64,000 bases of DNA from Pseudomonas lurida (GTDB lineage: Bacteria; Pseudomonadota; Gammaproteobacteria; Pseudomonadales; Pseudomonadaceae), in assembly GCF_002563895.1 (NCBI RefSeq), contig NZ_PDJB01000001.1, positions 975,501-1,039,500 of the forward strand, read 5' to 3'. Shown piece by piece: positions 17,357 to 26,853 of the stretch (its first letter is position 1; each line of letters opens with the position of its first letter). A program made the translations under genes and the position numbers. Under the pieces are notes generated by a model. The model was given only the letters and a program-made list of their open reading frames with translations, searched no databases and was not told the DNA's origin.

Positions 17357-19081
17357 ATGAATCAGAACGCTGAGTACTCCGCGGTCAACGACGCGGTGCG
17401 TGGGCAATTCTTTCGCCGCACCTGGGCGATGATCACGCCCTATTGGCGCAGTGAAGAGAAGGGCAAGGCCTGGTTGTTGCTGGCGGTGGTGATCGGCCTG
17501 TCGCTGTTCAGCGTGGCGATTTCCGTGTGGCTCAACCACTGGTACAAGGACTTCTACAACGCCCTGGAGAACAAGGACACCGCCGCCTTCTGGCAACAGA
17601 TCGGCTATTTCTGCGGCATCGCCACGGTGGCCATTCTCGGCGCGGTATACCGCCTCTACTTGACCCAGATGCTGACGATCCGCTGGCGGGCGTGGCTCAC
17701 TGAAAAGCATTTTGCGCGCTGGCTTGGCCACAAGAACTACTACCAGCTGGAGCAGGGCGGCTACACCGATAACCCGGACCAGCGGATTTCCGAAGACCTC
17801 AACAGCTTTACCTCGAACACCTTGAGCCTCGGCCTGGGCCTGCTGCGCAACGTGGTCAGCCTGGTGTCGTTCTCGATCATCCTGTGGGGCGTGTCGGGCA
17901 GCATCGAGGTCTTCGGTATCACGGTCCCTGGCTACATGTTCTGGTGTGCATTGGTGTACGCCGTCGTCGGCAGTTGGTTGACCCACCTGATCGGTCGCCG
18001 TTTGATCGGTTTGAGCAACCAGCAACAACGTTTCGAAGCGGACCTGCGTTTTTCCATGGTGCGGGTGCGGGAGAATGCCGAGAGCATCGCCCTGTACAAC
18101 GGCGAGCCCAACGAGAATCAACGCTTGAGCGCGCGCTTCGGGAAGGTCTGGCATAACTACTGGGACATCATGAAGGTGTCCAAGCGCCTGACGTTCTTCA
18201 CCGCCGGCTACGAACAGATCGCTATGGTGTTTGCGTTTATCGTGGCCGCTCCGCGCTACTTCGCGGGCAAGATCGAGCTGGGCGAACTGATGCAAATCAA
18301 CTCGGCGTTCGGCAACGTGCAAGGCAACTTCAGCTGGTTTATCAGCGCGTACGCCGACCTGGCGACCTGGCGTGCGACCAGCGACCGTCTATTGAGCTTC
18401 CAGCAGGCCATGCGTGACAACGAGCAGCGTCCCGCGGCCATCGATGTGAGCGCCGAGGGCGAACGCCTTGTGGTGCAAGGGCTGGGCATGGACCTGGGCG
18501 ATGGTCGCCACCTGCTGGCCGACGCCGACATGGTCGTTGAGCCGGGTCAGCGCGTGATGCTCAGCGGCCGTTCCGGCAGCGGCAAAAGTACCTTGTTGCG
18601 CGCGATGGGTCATCTCTGGCCTGCCGGTCACGGCAGCATTCGCCTGCCGGCCAAGCGTTATCTGTTCCTGCCGCAGAAGCCCTACTTGCCGATTGGCACG
18701 TTGAAGGCGGTGTTGAGTTATCCACAGGACGACAGCGTGTATTCGGCAGAGCGTTATGCACAGGTCCTTGATACTTGCCGCCTGCCGCACCTGGTTGGAC
18801 GGCTGGATGAGGCCAATCACTGGCAGCGCATGCTCTCACCCGGTGAACAGCAACGCTTGGCGTTCGCCCGTGCGTTGCTGTTCGCACCGCAATGGCTGTA
18901 CATGGACGAAGCGACCTCGGCCATGGATGAAGAGGATGAGGCGACGTTGTATCAGGCGTTGATCGATGAGTTGCCGGGGCTGAGTATCGTCAGTGTCGGC
19001 CACCGCAGCAGCCTCAAGCGTTTCCATGGGCGGCATGTGCGTATCGAGGGGGGGCGGTTGCAAGAACAACAACCTGCTTGA
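17357..19081 (+). CDS. SbmA/YddA-type ABC transporter (fused permease and ATPase)
   Basis: A 574-residue half-transporter. The N-terminal ~330 residues are the SbmA/BacA-like membrane domain, with FFRRTWAMITPYW at the start and NPDQRISEDL near residue 138. The ATPase follows, with Walker A GRSGSGKST (~403-411), signature LSPGEQQR, Walker B LYMDEATS and H-loop VGHRSS. This family (YddA, eukaryotic ABCD-like) is thought to move peptides or fatty-acyl/cobalamin-like compounds; the substrate here is unknown. It lies 100 bases after roxR with no terminator between, so read-through is possible, and it ends at a strong bidirectional terminator. Confidence 0.88.
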   Translation: MNQNAEYSAVNDAVRGQFFRRTWAMITPYWRSEEKGKAWLLLAVVIGLSLFSVAISVWLNHWYKDFYNALENKDTAAFWQQIGYFCGIATVAILGAVYRLYLTQMLTIRWRAWLTEKHFARWLGHKNYYQLEQGGYTDNPDQRISEDLNSFTSNTLSLGLGLLRNVVSLVSFSIILWGVSGSIEVFGITVPGYMFWCALVYAVVGSWLTHLIGRRLIGLSNQQQRFEADLRFSMVRVRENAESIALYNGEPNENQRLSARFGKVWHNYWDIMKVSKRLTFFTAGYEQIAMVFAFIVAAPRYFAGKIELGELMQINSAFGNVQGNFSWFISAYADLATWRATSDRLLSFQQAMRDNEQRPAAIDVSAEGERLVVQGLGMDLGDGRHLLADADMVVEPGQRVMLSGRSGSGKSTLLRAMGHLWPAGHGSIRLPAKRYLFLPQKPYLPIGTLKAVLSYPQDDSVYSAERYAQVLDTCRLPHLVGRLDEANHWQRMLSPGEQQRLAFARALLFAPQWLYMDEATSAMDEEDEATLYQALIDELPGLSIVSVGHRSSLKRFHGRHVRIEGGRLQEQQPA

Positions 19082-19092
19082 AGCGATACTCG

Positions 19093-19137
19093 GTCACTGT
19101 GGGCGCTGGCTTGCCTGCTCCAACAGGTGATCAGCGT
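19093..19137. repeat. Partial REP-like element
   Basis: CTGTGGGCGCTGGCTTGCCTGC resembles one arm of the REP pairs elsewhere in the window, but no clear second arm is visible. Confidence 0.4.
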
Positions 19138-19161
19138 TGCGTGATGGATTGAGCGCCCAAC

Positions 19162-19198
19162 AAAAAGCCCGGCTGATCATCGATCAGCCGGGCTTTTT
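19162..19198. terminator. Bidirectional terminator between the ABC gene and zapG
   Basis: AAAAAGCCCGGCTGATC and its complement flank a 3-base loop, giving A/T runs on both sides. It serves two converging genes. Confidence 0.92.
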
Positions 19199-19215
19199 GA
19201 TTGCTTGAAGAGGAC

Positions 19216-19653
19216 TTACTTCTTCAAACCGTAATGCTCATCCAGCATGCCTGGGGCGTTCGGCGTTTTTGGCGCGTAGTCCCGTGGTGGTTCCTGGTTT
19301 TCCCGGGGCGGGGTCAGGCGTTCCCGTGGGGTTTGCGGTGCATCGGAATGCAGCGCGGCCAGCAGGCGCTGACGGGTGATGTCGTCGAGGGCCAGGCGAT
19401 TGGCGCCATCGGCGAGGTGATCCTGTACTTCCTGGTAGCTCTGGGTGAGCTTCTTGACCAGGGTCGCGGTGCTGTTGAAGTGGGTAACAACCTCGTTCTG
19501 ATAACTGTCAAAACGTTCCTGAATGTCATCCAGCTGACGCTGCGTGCGGTTAGGCGCGGCATTCGGCAGCAAGCGAGCAACCAGGAAACCAATGGCGACA
19601 CCGGCAACCAGGGCAAGAGTCGGCAACAACCAAACTAAGAGCGAGTGTTCCAC
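19216..19653 (-). CDS. zapG: ZapG/YhcB family membrane-anchored protein (DUF1043)
   Basis: A 145-residue protein with one N-terminal membrane helix (LLVWLLPTLALVAGVAIGFL), then a coiled-coil-prone segment (QRQLDDIQERFDSYQNEVVTHF...LTQSYQEVQDHL, residues ~38-80). The tail is proline-rich and low-complexity. This is the YhcB/ZapG pattern; in E. coli this protein coordinates cell envelope synthesis, rod shape and division. It converges with the ABC exporter gene at a shared terminator. Confidence 0.85.
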   Translation of the reverse strand: MEHSLLVWLLPTLALVAGVAIGFLVARLLPNAAPNRTQRQLDDIQERFDSYQNEVVTHFNSTATLVKKLTQSYQEVQDHLADGANRLALDDITRQRLLAALHSDAPQTPRERLTPPRENQEPPRDYAPKTPNAPGMLDEHYGLKK

Positions 19654-19800
19654 GAGTCCTTCCTCTATAAACGGCTTTGCTTTACGTTAACGGCTCGGAC
19701 CTGCGCTGTATACCGCGATTAAGCTCGCAATGATGCCATGCACAGACTTTTAGCTAGACGAGTCGACCCTTTGAGAGGTCACGGAGTTCATTCCTTGCTC

Positions 19801-20430
19801 ATGCGTGAAACCCCCGTTTTGATCGATGGCCCGGTAGGCCAATTGGAAGCCCTGTACCTGGATCACCCCGAGCCACGTGGCCTGGCGCTGATCTGCCACC
19901 CCAACCCGGTGCAGGGTGGGACCATGCTCAATAAAGTTGTGTCGACCCTGCAACGCACCGCCCGTGATGCCGGTTTGATTACTTTACGTTTCAATTACCG
20001 CGGCGTCGGTGCCAGCGCCGGCACCCATGACATGGCCACCGGTGAAGTGGACGATGCCGAAGCGGCCGCCACCTGGCTGCGGGAAAAACACCCCGGGCTG
20101 CCGATCACCTTGCTCGGCTTTTCCTTCGGCGGCTACGTGGCCGCCAGCCTCGGCGGCCGCCTGGAAGCCAAGGGGGAAAAACTCTCGCATCTGTTCATGG
20201 TCGCCGCTGCGGTGATGCGCCTGCGCGATACCGACACGTTGCCACACGGCTGCCCGCTGACCCTGATCCAGCCGGAAACCGACGAAGTGGTCGACCCGCA
20301 AGTGGTCTATGACTGGTCCGCCGCCCTGAAACGCCCCCATGAGCTGCTGAAAGTGGCAGAATGCGGACACTTTTTTCACGGCAAGCTGACCGATCTCAAG
20401 GATCTGGTACTGCCGCGCCTCTCGAATTGA
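19801..20430 (+). CDS. Alpha/beta-fold hydrolase (small serine-hydrolase type)
   Basis: A 209-residue alpha/beta hydrolase. The HPNPVQGGTM oxyanion-side motif is at residues 33-42 and RFNYRGVGASAG follows. The nucleophile elbow is GFSFGG, with Ser108. A probable acid lies in PETDEVVD, and the likely catalytic His is in the CGHFFHG near the end. Such small proteins are annotated as dienelactone-hydrolase-like; the substrate is unknown. The ATG at 19801 is preferred over 19738 because the upstream extension is not family-like, although its Shine-Dalgarno sequence is weak. It lies 24 bases before trpS. Confidence 0.8.
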   Translation: MRETPVLIDGPVGQLEALYLDHPEPRGLALICHPNPVQGGTMLNKVVSTLQRTARDAGLITLRFNYRGVGASAGTHDMATGEVDDAEAAATWLREKHPGLPITLLGFSFGGYVAASLGGRLEAKGEKLSHLFMVAAAVMRLRDTDTLPHGCPLTLIQPETDEVVDPQVVYDWSAALKRPHELLKVAECGHFFHGKLTDLKDLVLPRLSN

Positions 20431-20454
20431 TAGCAGTCTGATAAGCGATTACCC

Positions 20455-21810
20455 ATGACGACTCGTACCCGTATCCTCACCGGCATCACCACCACCGGCA
20501 CGCCGCACCTGGGCAACTACGCCGGTGCGATCCGCCCGGCGATCATCGCCAGCCAGGACGCCAATGCCGATTCCTTCTACTTCCTGGCCGACTACCACGC
20601 CCTGATCAAATGCGATGACCCGCAGCGCATCCAGCGCTCGCGCATGGAAATCGCCGCGACCTGGCTGGCCGGTGGCCTGGATGTGAACCGGGTGACGTTC
20701 TATCGCCAGTCGGACATCCCGGAAATCCCCGAGCTGACCTGGCTGCTGACCTGCGTTGCCGCCAAGGGCCTGCTCAACCGCGCCCATGCCTACAAGGCGT
20801 CGGTGGACAAGAACGTGGAAGCCGGCGAAGACCCGGATGCGGGCATCAGCATGGGCCTGTACAGCTACCCGGTGCTGATGGCGGCGGACATCCTGATGTT
20901 CAACGCGCACAAGGTGCCGGTGGGCCGCGACCAGATCCAGCACGTGGAAATGGCCCGCGACATTGGCCAGCGCTTCAACCATCTGTTTGGCAACGGTAAA
21001 GAATTCTTCACCATGCCCGAGGCGTTGATCGAAGAAAGCGTCGCCACCTTGCCGGGCCTGGATGGCCGCAAGATGTCGAAGAGCTACGACAACACCATCC
21101 CGCTGTTCACCAGCGCCAAGGACATGAAGGACGCGATCTCGCGGATCGTCACCGACTCCCGCGCGCCCGGCGAGGCCAAGGACCCGGACAATTCGCACCT
21201 GTTCACCCTGTACCAGGCGTTTGCCACCAAGGACCAGGAAGCAGAATTCCGTGCCGAGCTGCTGCAAGGGCTGGGCTGGGGCGAGGCGAAGAACCGTCTG
21301 TTCCAACTGCTGGATGGCCAACTGGGCGAAGCCCGTGAGCGCTACCACCAATTGATGTCGCGCCCTTCCGACATGGAAGACCTGCTGCTGATCGGTGCCA
21401 AGAAGGCCCGTGCCGTGGCGGCGCCGTTCCTGGCTGAGCTGCGTGAGGCGGTGGGCCTGCGTTCGTTCGTCAACCAGGCTGCAGCGCCGGTGGCGACCAA
21501 GAAGAAAGCCGCGAAAGCCGCGCGCTTCGTCAGTTTCCGCGAAGACGACGGCAGCTTCCGCTTCCGCCTGCTGGCGGCCGATGGCGAGCAACTGCTGTTG
21601 TCGCGCAACTTTGCCGATGGCAAGGCGGCGGGCGCGGTGACCAAGCAACTGCAAAACGGCGACGCGCTGGACCTGCGCACCGAGGCCCTGGGCTTCAGCG
21701 TTTGGCTGGACGGCGCCGCTGTCGCTGACAGTGCCGAGTTCGCCGACGAAGCGTCCCGTGATGCTGCCATCGCCGCTCTGCGCGTCGCGTTGACCCCCAT
21801 CGAGGATTAA
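20455..21810 (+). CDS. trpS: Tryptophanyl-tRNA synthetase, long form
   Basis: A 451-residue class I aminoacyl-tRNA synthetase that charges tRNA-Trp. The HIGH-equivalent TGTPHLGNYAG is at residues ~14-24 and KMSKS (GRKMSKSYDN) near residue 205. Beyond the ~340-residue core there is an extra ~100-residue C-terminal domain, after an Ala/Lys-rich linker (VATKKKAAKAARF), typical of the long TrpS of pseudomonads. It lies downstream of the small hydrolase and upstream of zapE on the same strand. Confidence 0.95.
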   Translation: MTTRTRILTGITTTGTPHLGNYAGAIRPAIIASQDANADSFYFLADYHALIKCDDPQRIQRSRMEIAATWLAGGLDVNRVTFYRQSDIPEIPELTWLLTCVAAKGLLNRAHAYKASVDKNVEAGEDPDAGISMGLYSYPVLMAADILMFNAHKVPVGRDQIQHVEMARDIGQRFNHLFGNGKEFFTMPEALIEESVATLPGLDGRKMSKSYDNTIPLFTSAKDMKDAISRIVTDSRAPGEAKDPDNSHLFTLYQAFATKDQEAEFRAELLQGLGWGEAKNRLFQLLDGQLGEARERYHQLMSRPSDMEDLLLIGAKKARAVAAPFLAELREAVGLRSFVNQAAAPVATKKKAAKAARFVSFREDDGSFRFRLLAADGEQLLLSRNFADGKAAGAVTKQLQNGDALDLRTEALGFSVWLDGAAVADSAEFADEASRDAAIAALRVALTPIED

Positions 21811-21889
21811 CCCGACCAAGGGTTGATTGCCATTATCCAGGGCCGTCGTTACAGTGACGGCCCGTTTTTGTTGCCTTGCTAACGAAATT

Positions 21890-22984
21890 ATGACGCCCCT
21901 AGAACGATATCAAGCTGATCTGAAACGCCCTGAATTCTTCCATGACGCGGCCCAGGAAAATGCGGTGCGTCATTTGCAGCGCCTGTACGACGACCTGATC
22001 GCGGCCTCGCAGAACAAGCCAGGGATGTTCAGCAAGCTGTTTGGCAAAAAGGACCACACGCCGGTCAAAGGCCTGTACTTCTGGGGCGGCGTAGGCCGTG
22101 GCAAGACCTACCTGGTCGACACGTTCTTCGAGGCGCTGCCGTTCAAGGAGAAGGTACGGACGCACTTCCACCGCTTCATGAAGCGCGTGCACGAAGAGAT
22201 GAAGACCCTGCCGGGCGAGAAAAACCCGCTGACCATCATTGCCAAGCGCTTCTCCGAAGAAGCGCGGGTGATCTGCTTCGATGAGTTCTTCGTCTCCGAC
22301 ATCACCGATGCCATGATCCTCGGCACCCTGATGGAAGAGCTGTTCAAGAACGGCGTGACCCTGGTTGCCACCTCGAACATCGTGCCCGACGGCTTGTACA
22401 AGGACGGCCTGCAACGCGCGCGCTTCCTGCCGGCCATCGCGCTGATCAAGCAGAACACCGAGATCGTCAACGTCGACAGCGGCGTCGACTACCGCCTGCG
22501 TCACCTGGAGCAAGCGGAGCTGTTCCACTTCCCGCTGAACGAAGCGGCCCACGAGAGCCTGAAAAAGAGCTTCCGCGCGCTCACGCCGGAATGCACCCAG
22601 GCAGTGGAAAACGACAAGCTGATGATCGAGAACCGCGAAATCATCGCGCTGCGTACCTGCGATGACGTGGCCTGGTTCGAGTTCCGCCAGCTGTGCGATG
22701 GCCCGCGTAGCCAGAACGACTACATCGAACTGGGCAAGATCTTCCACGCGGTGATCCTGAGCGGCGTGGAGCAGATGAGCGTCACCACCGACGACATCGC
22801 GCGACGTTTCATCAACATGGTCGACGAGTTCTACGACCGTAACGTCAAGCTGATCATCTCGGCGGAAGTCGAGCTCAAGGACCTGTATACCGGCGGTCGC
22901 CTGAACTTCGAATTCCAGCGCACCCTGAGCCGCTTGCTGGAAATGCAGTCCCACGAGTTCCTGTCGCGCGGGCACAAGCCTTGA
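21890..22984 (+). CDS. zapE: ZapE, AFG1-family cell-division ATPase
   Basis: A 364-residue AAA-type ATPase of the AFG1/ZapE family. Walker A (WGGVGRGKTYLVD) is near residues 63-75 and Walker B-like CFDEFFVSD near residue 130, with the family block MTPLERYQADLKR at the start. In E. coli ZapE acts at the Z-ring under low-oxygen or heat stress. The ATG at 21890 gives the family's usual N-terminus; an in-frame ATG at 21827 adds an atypical extension. It ends at a strong terminator. Confidence 0.93.
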   Translation: MTPLERYQADLKRPEFFHDAAQENAVRHLQRLYDDLIAASQNKPGMFSKLFGKKDHTPVKGLYFWGGVGRGKTYLVDTFFEALPFKEKVRTHFHRFMKRVHEEMKTLPGEKNPLTIIAKRFSEEARVICFDEFFVSDITDAMILGTLMEELFKNGVTLVATSNIVPDGLYKDGLQRARFLPAIALIKQNTEIVNVDSGVDYRLRHLEQAELFHFPLNEAAHESLKKSFRALTPECTQAVENDKLMIENREIIALRTCDDVAWFEFRQLCDGPRSQNDYIELGKIFHAVILSGVEQMSVTTDDIARRFINMVDEFYDRNVKLIISAEVELKDLYTGGRLNFEFQRTLSRLLEMQSHEFLSRGHKP

Positions 22985-23002
22985 AGTGATGTACTTGAAA
23001 TG

Positions 23003-23035
23003 AAAAGGCCCGCAGTGATGCGGGCCTTTTTTTAT
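23003..23035 (+). terminator. Intrinsic terminator after zapE
   Basis: AAAAGGCCCGCA / TGCGGGCCTTTT around GTGA, followed by a run of Ts. Confidence 0.93.
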
Positions 23036-23060
23036 CGATGGATTCCACAGCACTGAAGAT

Positions 23061-23162
23061 CAATGTGGGAGCCGGGCTTGCCCGCGATGGCGGTGGGTCA
23101 ACAGCCGATGTATTCGCTGATACACCGCTATCGCAGGCAAGCCAGCGCCAACAGTGGGCCGT
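23061..23162. repeat. REP pair (REPIN-like) between zapE and the AraC gene
   Basis: The left arm is GTGGGAGCCGGGCTTGCCCG (from 23065). The right arm is an inverted, diverged copy with CGCAGGCAAGCC (from about 23139). The pair is separated by about 60 bases containing a second inverted repeat. It matches the elements near 37000 and 43180. Confidence 0.75.
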
Positions 23163-23174
23163 GTTCAACCGGGG

Positions 23175-24170
23175 TCATGCGGCCTGCTGGAACTGCTGGC
23201 GATACTGGTTCGGCGACAACTCGGTGTGCTGCCTGAACAGTCGCGCAAAGAAACTCGCATCGTCGTAACCCACCTCGTAACTGATGGTCTTGATGCTCTT
23301 GCGGCTGCCCGAGAGCAGGCCCTTGGCGGTCTCGATACGCAGCCGCTGCAGGTAATGCAGCGGCTTGTCACCGGTGGCGGTCTGGAAGCGGCGCATGAAG
23401 TTGCGGATGCTCATGCCGTGTTCCCGGGCGACGTCTTCGAAGCGGAATTTGTCGGCGAAGTGTTCTTCGAGCCAGTGCTGGATCTGCAGGATGATCACGT
23501 CCTGATGCAGTTTTTGCCCGCCAAACCCAATGCGGCCCGGCGAATAGCTGCGCTGCACTTCGTAGAGGATGTCGCGGGCCACGGCCTGGGCGATATTGGC
23601 GCCGCAGAAGCGCTCGATCAGGTAGATGTACAGGTCGCACGCCGAGGTGGTGCCGCCCGCGCAATACAGGTTGTCGGCGTCGGTGAGGTGCTTGTCCTGG
23701 TTGAGCTGAACCTTGGGGAAGCGTTCGCTGAACGCGTTGAAGAAGCGCCAGTAGGTGGTCGCCTCCTTGCCATCGAGCAGGCCGGCTTCGGCCAGCCAGA
23801 ACACCCCGGTGGCTTCACCGCACAGCACCGCACCGCGTGCGTGTTGTTCGCGCAACCATGGCAGCACCTGCGGGTAGCGTGTGCACAGGGCGTCGAAGTC
23901 ATCCCAGAAGGCCGGCAGCACGATGATGTCGGCGTCTTCCAGGCCGCCGTCCACTGGCATGATCACATCACTGAAGCTGCGTACCGATTGCCCGTCGGGG
24001 CTGACCAGGCGCGTTTCAAACGCGGGGGTCAGGCCCAGGCCTTGCTGTTTGCCGTAACGCAGGCTGGCGAGGTGGAAGAAATCCTTGGCTTGCATGAGGG
24101 TTGAAGCGAATACCCGATCAATGGCCAAAATGCTGACGCGCCGCAACGGCGTGGAGATTTGGTTAGACAT
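23175..24170 (-). CDS. GlxA-type transcriptional regulator (DJ-1/PfpI + AraC domains)
   Basis: A 331-residue regulator. Residues ~10-200 form a DJ-1/PfpI-like amidotransferase fold with an elbow at GAVLCGEATGVFWLAEAG (Cys in the nucleophile position). Residues ~225-325 are an AraC-type double helix-turn-helix (MSIRNFMRRFQTATGDKPLH ... ISYEVGYDDASFFARLFRQ). Members regulate amino-acid, betaine or carnitine metabolism; the target is unknown. It is transcribed away from the acyl-CoA dehydrogenase gene across 145 bases, so control of that neighbour is possible but unproven. Confidence 0.88.
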   Translation of the reverse strand: MSNQISTPLRRVSILAIDRVFASTLMQAKDFFHLASLRYGKQQGLGLTPAFETRLVSPDGQSVRSFSDVIMPVDGGLEDADIIVLPAFWDDFDALCTRYPQVLPWLREQHARGAVLCGEATGVFWLAEAGLLDGKEATTYWRFFNAFSERFPKVQLNQDKHLTDADNLYCAGGTTSACDLYIYLIERFCGANIAQAVARDILYEVQRSYSPGRIGFGGQKLHQDVIILQIQHWLEEHFADKFRFEDVAREHGMSIRNFMRRFQTATGDKPLHYLQRLRIETAKGLLSGSRKSIKTISYEVGYDDASFFARLFRQHTELSPNQYRQQFQQAA

Positions 24171-24315
24171 AATTTCATTTATTCTTATAGGGGAAAGTGG
24201 TCACCAGACGGCTGGATCGTCTTATTTTTTGTCGCATGTGTCCAGTGTCCCGTGATGCCTTCGCGGCATAGTCTCTGTGGGTCCGTCTTTGTCCGACAAT
24301 CCACGCAGGTGACCC

Positions 24316-25452
24316 ATGATTCCCAGAACCTTGTTCAGCCCGGAACACGAACTCTTCCGTGAGAGCGTGCGCACCTTCCTCGAAAAACATGCGGCGCCGT
24401 TCCATGGGCAATGGGAGAAACAGGGCTACATCGACCGCAGTGTGTGGAGCAAGGCAGGGGAGGCGGGCATGCTGTGCTCCCACCTGCCGGAGGAATATGG
24501 CGGGCTGGGCGCGGACTTTCTATACAGCGCGGTAGTGATCGAAGAGATCGGCCGGATGGGCCTGACCGGCATCGGGTTTTCCCTGCACTCGGACATTGTT
24601 GCGCCGTACATCCTGCATTACGGCAGTGAGGCGCTGAAGCACAAATACCTGCCCAAATTGATCTCCGGCGAAATGGTCACGGCCATTGCCATGACCGAGC
24701 CGGGTGCCGGTTCCGACCTGCAAGGCGTCAAGACCACCGCCGTGCTGGACGGCGATGACTACGTGATCAACGGCTCCAAGACCTTTATCACCAATGGCTA
24801 CCTTGCCGAACTGGTGATCGTCGTCGCCAAGACCGATCCCAAGGCCGGCGCCAAAGGCACCAGCCTGTTCCTGGTGGAAGCCGATACGCCGGGCTTCGAC
24901 AAGGGCAAGCGCCTGGAGAAGGTGGGCATGAAGGCCCAGGACACCTCTGAGCTGTTCTTCCAGGATGTGCGGGTGCCCAAGGAAAACCTGCTGGGCCAGG
25001 CAGGCATGGGCTTCGCCTACTTGATGCAGGAGTTGCCTCAGGAGCGCCTGACGGTGGCGATCGGCGCGCTGTCGTCAGCCGAGGCGGCGTTGCAATGGAC
25101 CCTGGAATACACCCGCGAGCGCAAGGCGTTCGGCAAGGCGATTGCCGACTTCCAGAACACGCGCTTCAAACTGGCTGAGATGGCCACCGAGATTCAGATC
25201 GGCCGTGTGTTCGTCGACAAGTGCCTGGCGTTGCACCTGGAGGGCAAGCTGGATGTGCCCACGGCGGCGATGGCCAAGTACTGGGCCACGGACCTGCAAT
25301 GCAAGGTGCTCGATGAGTGCGTGCAGTTGCACGGTGGCTACGGCTTCATGTGGGAGTACCCGATCGCACGGGCGTGGGCGGATGCGCGGGTGCAGCGGAT
25401 CTATGCGGGGACCAACGAGATCATGAAGGAGATCATTGCGCGGGCGCTTTGA
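24316..25452 (+). CDS. Acyl-CoA dehydrogenase (LCAD/IVD-like active-site layout)
   Basis: A 378-residue FAD flavoenzyme that introduces the alpha-beta double bond in acyl-CoA. It shows AMTEPGAGSDLQG, the FAD-binding INGSKTFITNGY, and the C-terminal QLHGGYGFMWEYPIARAW and IYAGTNEIM. The position that is the catalytic Glu in short/medium-chain enzymes (IYEGT) is Ala here. Instead the helix-G Glu243 in LPQERL is present, as in long-chain and isovaleryl-CoA dehydrogenases. The chain-length preference cannot be read from sequence. The gene stands alone. Confidence 0.9.
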   Translation: MIPRTLFSPEHELFRESVRTFLEKHAAPFHGQWEKQGYIDRSVWSKAGEAGMLCSHLPEEYGGLGADFLYSAVVIEEIGRMGLTGIGFSLHSDIVAPYILHYGSEALKHKYLPKLISGEMVTAIAMTEPGAGSDLQGVKTTAVLDGDDYVINGSKTFITNGYLAELVIVVAKTDPKAGAKGTSLFLVEADTPGFDKGKRLEKVGMKAQDTSELFFQDVRVPKENLLGQAGMGFAYLMQELPQERLTVAIGALSSAEAALQWTLEYTRERKAFGKAIADFQNTRFKLAEMATEIQIGRVFVDKCLALHLEGKLDVPTAAMAKYWATDLQCKVLDECVQLHGGYGFMWEYPIARAWADARVQRIYAGTNEIMKEIIARAL

Positions 25453-25470
25453 CCTTTGGTGTTGCTGAAG

Positions 25471-25555
25471 GCCTCTTCGCGGGTAAGCCCGCTCCCACAT
25501 TTGAATGTATTCACAAGTCAAAGTGTGGAAGCGGGCTTGCCCGCGAAGGCGGCTT
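25471..25555. repeat. REP pair (second arm type) after the acyl-CoA dehydrogenase gene
   Basis: TTCGCGGGTAAGCCCGCTCCCACA and the inverted TGTGGAAGCGGGCTTGCCCGCGAA flank about 30 bases. The arms differ from the GGCTTGCC type elsewhere in the window. Confidence 0.8.
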
Positions 25556-25564
25556 AAGGATCAA

Positions 25565-26605
25565 TCAAGGCGCTGGGTTCGGATGATCCTTCTGAATTGC
25601 CTCAATCCCTTCCAATACGTCCTTCGACAGTGTCAGGTCGGCGCTGGCAATGTTGCTGTCCAGTTGCTCCAGGCTGGTGGCGCCAATGATGTTGCTGGTC
25701 ACGAACGGTTGTTGCGTCACAAACGCCAGCGCCATCTGCGCCGGGTCCAGGCCATGCTCCCGTGCCAATGCGACGTAACGGCTGCACGCCGCTTCCGACT
25801 GCGGGTTGAAATAGCGGCTGAAGCGGCTGTATTCCGTCAGGCGGGCCTTGGCCGGGCGCGCACCGTTTTCATACTTGCCGCTGAGCATGCCGAACGCCAG
25901 GGGCGAATAGGCCAGCAGGCCGCACTGTTCGCGAATCGCGACTTCCGCCAGGCCCACTTCAAAGCTGCGGTTGAGCAGGTTGTAGGGGTTCTGGATCGAC
26001 ACCGCACGGGTCCAGCCACGGGCTTCGGCCAGGGCCAGGAATTTCATGGTGCCCCACGGAGTTTCGTTGGACAGGCCGATGTGGCGGATCTTGCCGGCCT
26101 TGACCTGCTCGTCCAGCGCTTCGAGGGTTTCTTCCAGTGGCGTGAGGTCGTCTTCGTCCTTGTGCTTGTAGCTCAGTTGGCCGAAGAAGTTGGTGCTGCG
26201 TTCCGGCCAGTGCAATTGGTAGAGGTCGATCCAGTCGGTCTGCAGGCGCTTGAGGCTGGCGTCCAGGGCGTCGACGATGTGTTTGCGGTTGTGGCGCAGG
26301 TGGCCATCGCGGATGTAATCGATGGTGTTGCCGGGGCCGGCGATCTTGCTGGCGAGGATCCAGTCGGCGCGGTCGCCACGGCTCTTGAAGTAATTACCGA
26401 TGTAGCGCTCGGTGGTGGCATAGGTGTCGGCCTTGGGCGGCACCGGGTACATTTCGGCCGTGTCGAGGAAGTTGATCCCCGCGGCCTTGGCCCGCTCGAT
26501 CTGTGCGAAGGCCTCTGCCTCGCTGTTCTGCTCGCCCCAGGTCATGGTGCCCAGGGCTATCGCGCTCACGTTCAGATCCGTACGGCCCAGCTGTCGATAA
26601 TCCAT
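25565..26605 (-). CDS. tas: Tas-like NADP(H)-dependent aldo-keto reductase
   Basis: A 346-residue aldo/keto reductase, the same length as E. coli Tas. The start is MDYRQLGRTDLNVSAIALGT. The catalytic tetrad region includes FLDTAEMYPV (Asp and Tyr), a Lys in ILASKI, and the His in LYQLHWPERS. The cofactor loop IIGATSLEQLDSNI is near the end. The ATG at 26605 has AAGGAG six bases upstream; the in-frame ATG at 26629 lacks this. Physiological substrate unknown. It diverges from rplM. Confidence 0.9.
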   Translation of the reverse strand: MDYRQLGRTDLNVSAIALGTMTWGEQNSEAEAFAQIERAKAAGINFLDTAEMYPVPPKADTYATTERYIGNYFKSRGDRADWILASKIAGPGNTIDYIRDGHLRHNRKHIVDALDASLKRLQTDWIDLYQLHWPERSTNFFGQLSYKHKDEDDLTPLEETLEALDEQVKAGKIRHIGLSNETPWGTMKFLALAEARGWTRAVSIQNPYNLLNRSFEVGLAEVAIREQCGLLAYSPLAFGMLSGKYENGARPAKARLTEYSRFSRYFNPQSEAACSRYVALAREHGLDPAQMALAFVTQQPFVTSNIIGATSLEQLDSNIASADLTLSKDVLEGIEAIQKDHPNPAP

Positions 26606-26782
26606 CGGGTACTCCTTCGGGGAAAACAATCATAAAAGCAGGTTGAATTTTTTTTCGCAATCTGCATAATTGCCCACCTCTTTCTGCAGTGGAAGTGATG
26701 CGCCGCCTGCCGAAGAATCTTGCCGTTGAACGGACGCGCCGACCCGAGCCCCCGATAGCGTCTGTATCCGGCTGCCTTTGAC

Positions 26783-26811
26783 TTGTCAAAGTACGCACTA
26801 TTCAGTAAGAT
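26783..26811 (+). promoter_or_regulatory. Predicted sigma-70 promoter of rplM-rpsI
   Basis: -35 TTGTCA (26783-26788), 17-base spacer, -10 TAAGAT (26806-26811). This predicts a short leader of about 35 bases before rplM. Confidence 0.6.
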
Positions 26812-26853
26812 CCGCCGTCTAATTTACAGGGCGGCCCCTGAGGCTATTAAAGA

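Noticed and set aside
26783..26853. L13 leader RNA upstream of rplM
   Set aside because: The predicted promoter leaves only about 35 bases of leader, and I see no convincing stem-loop there.
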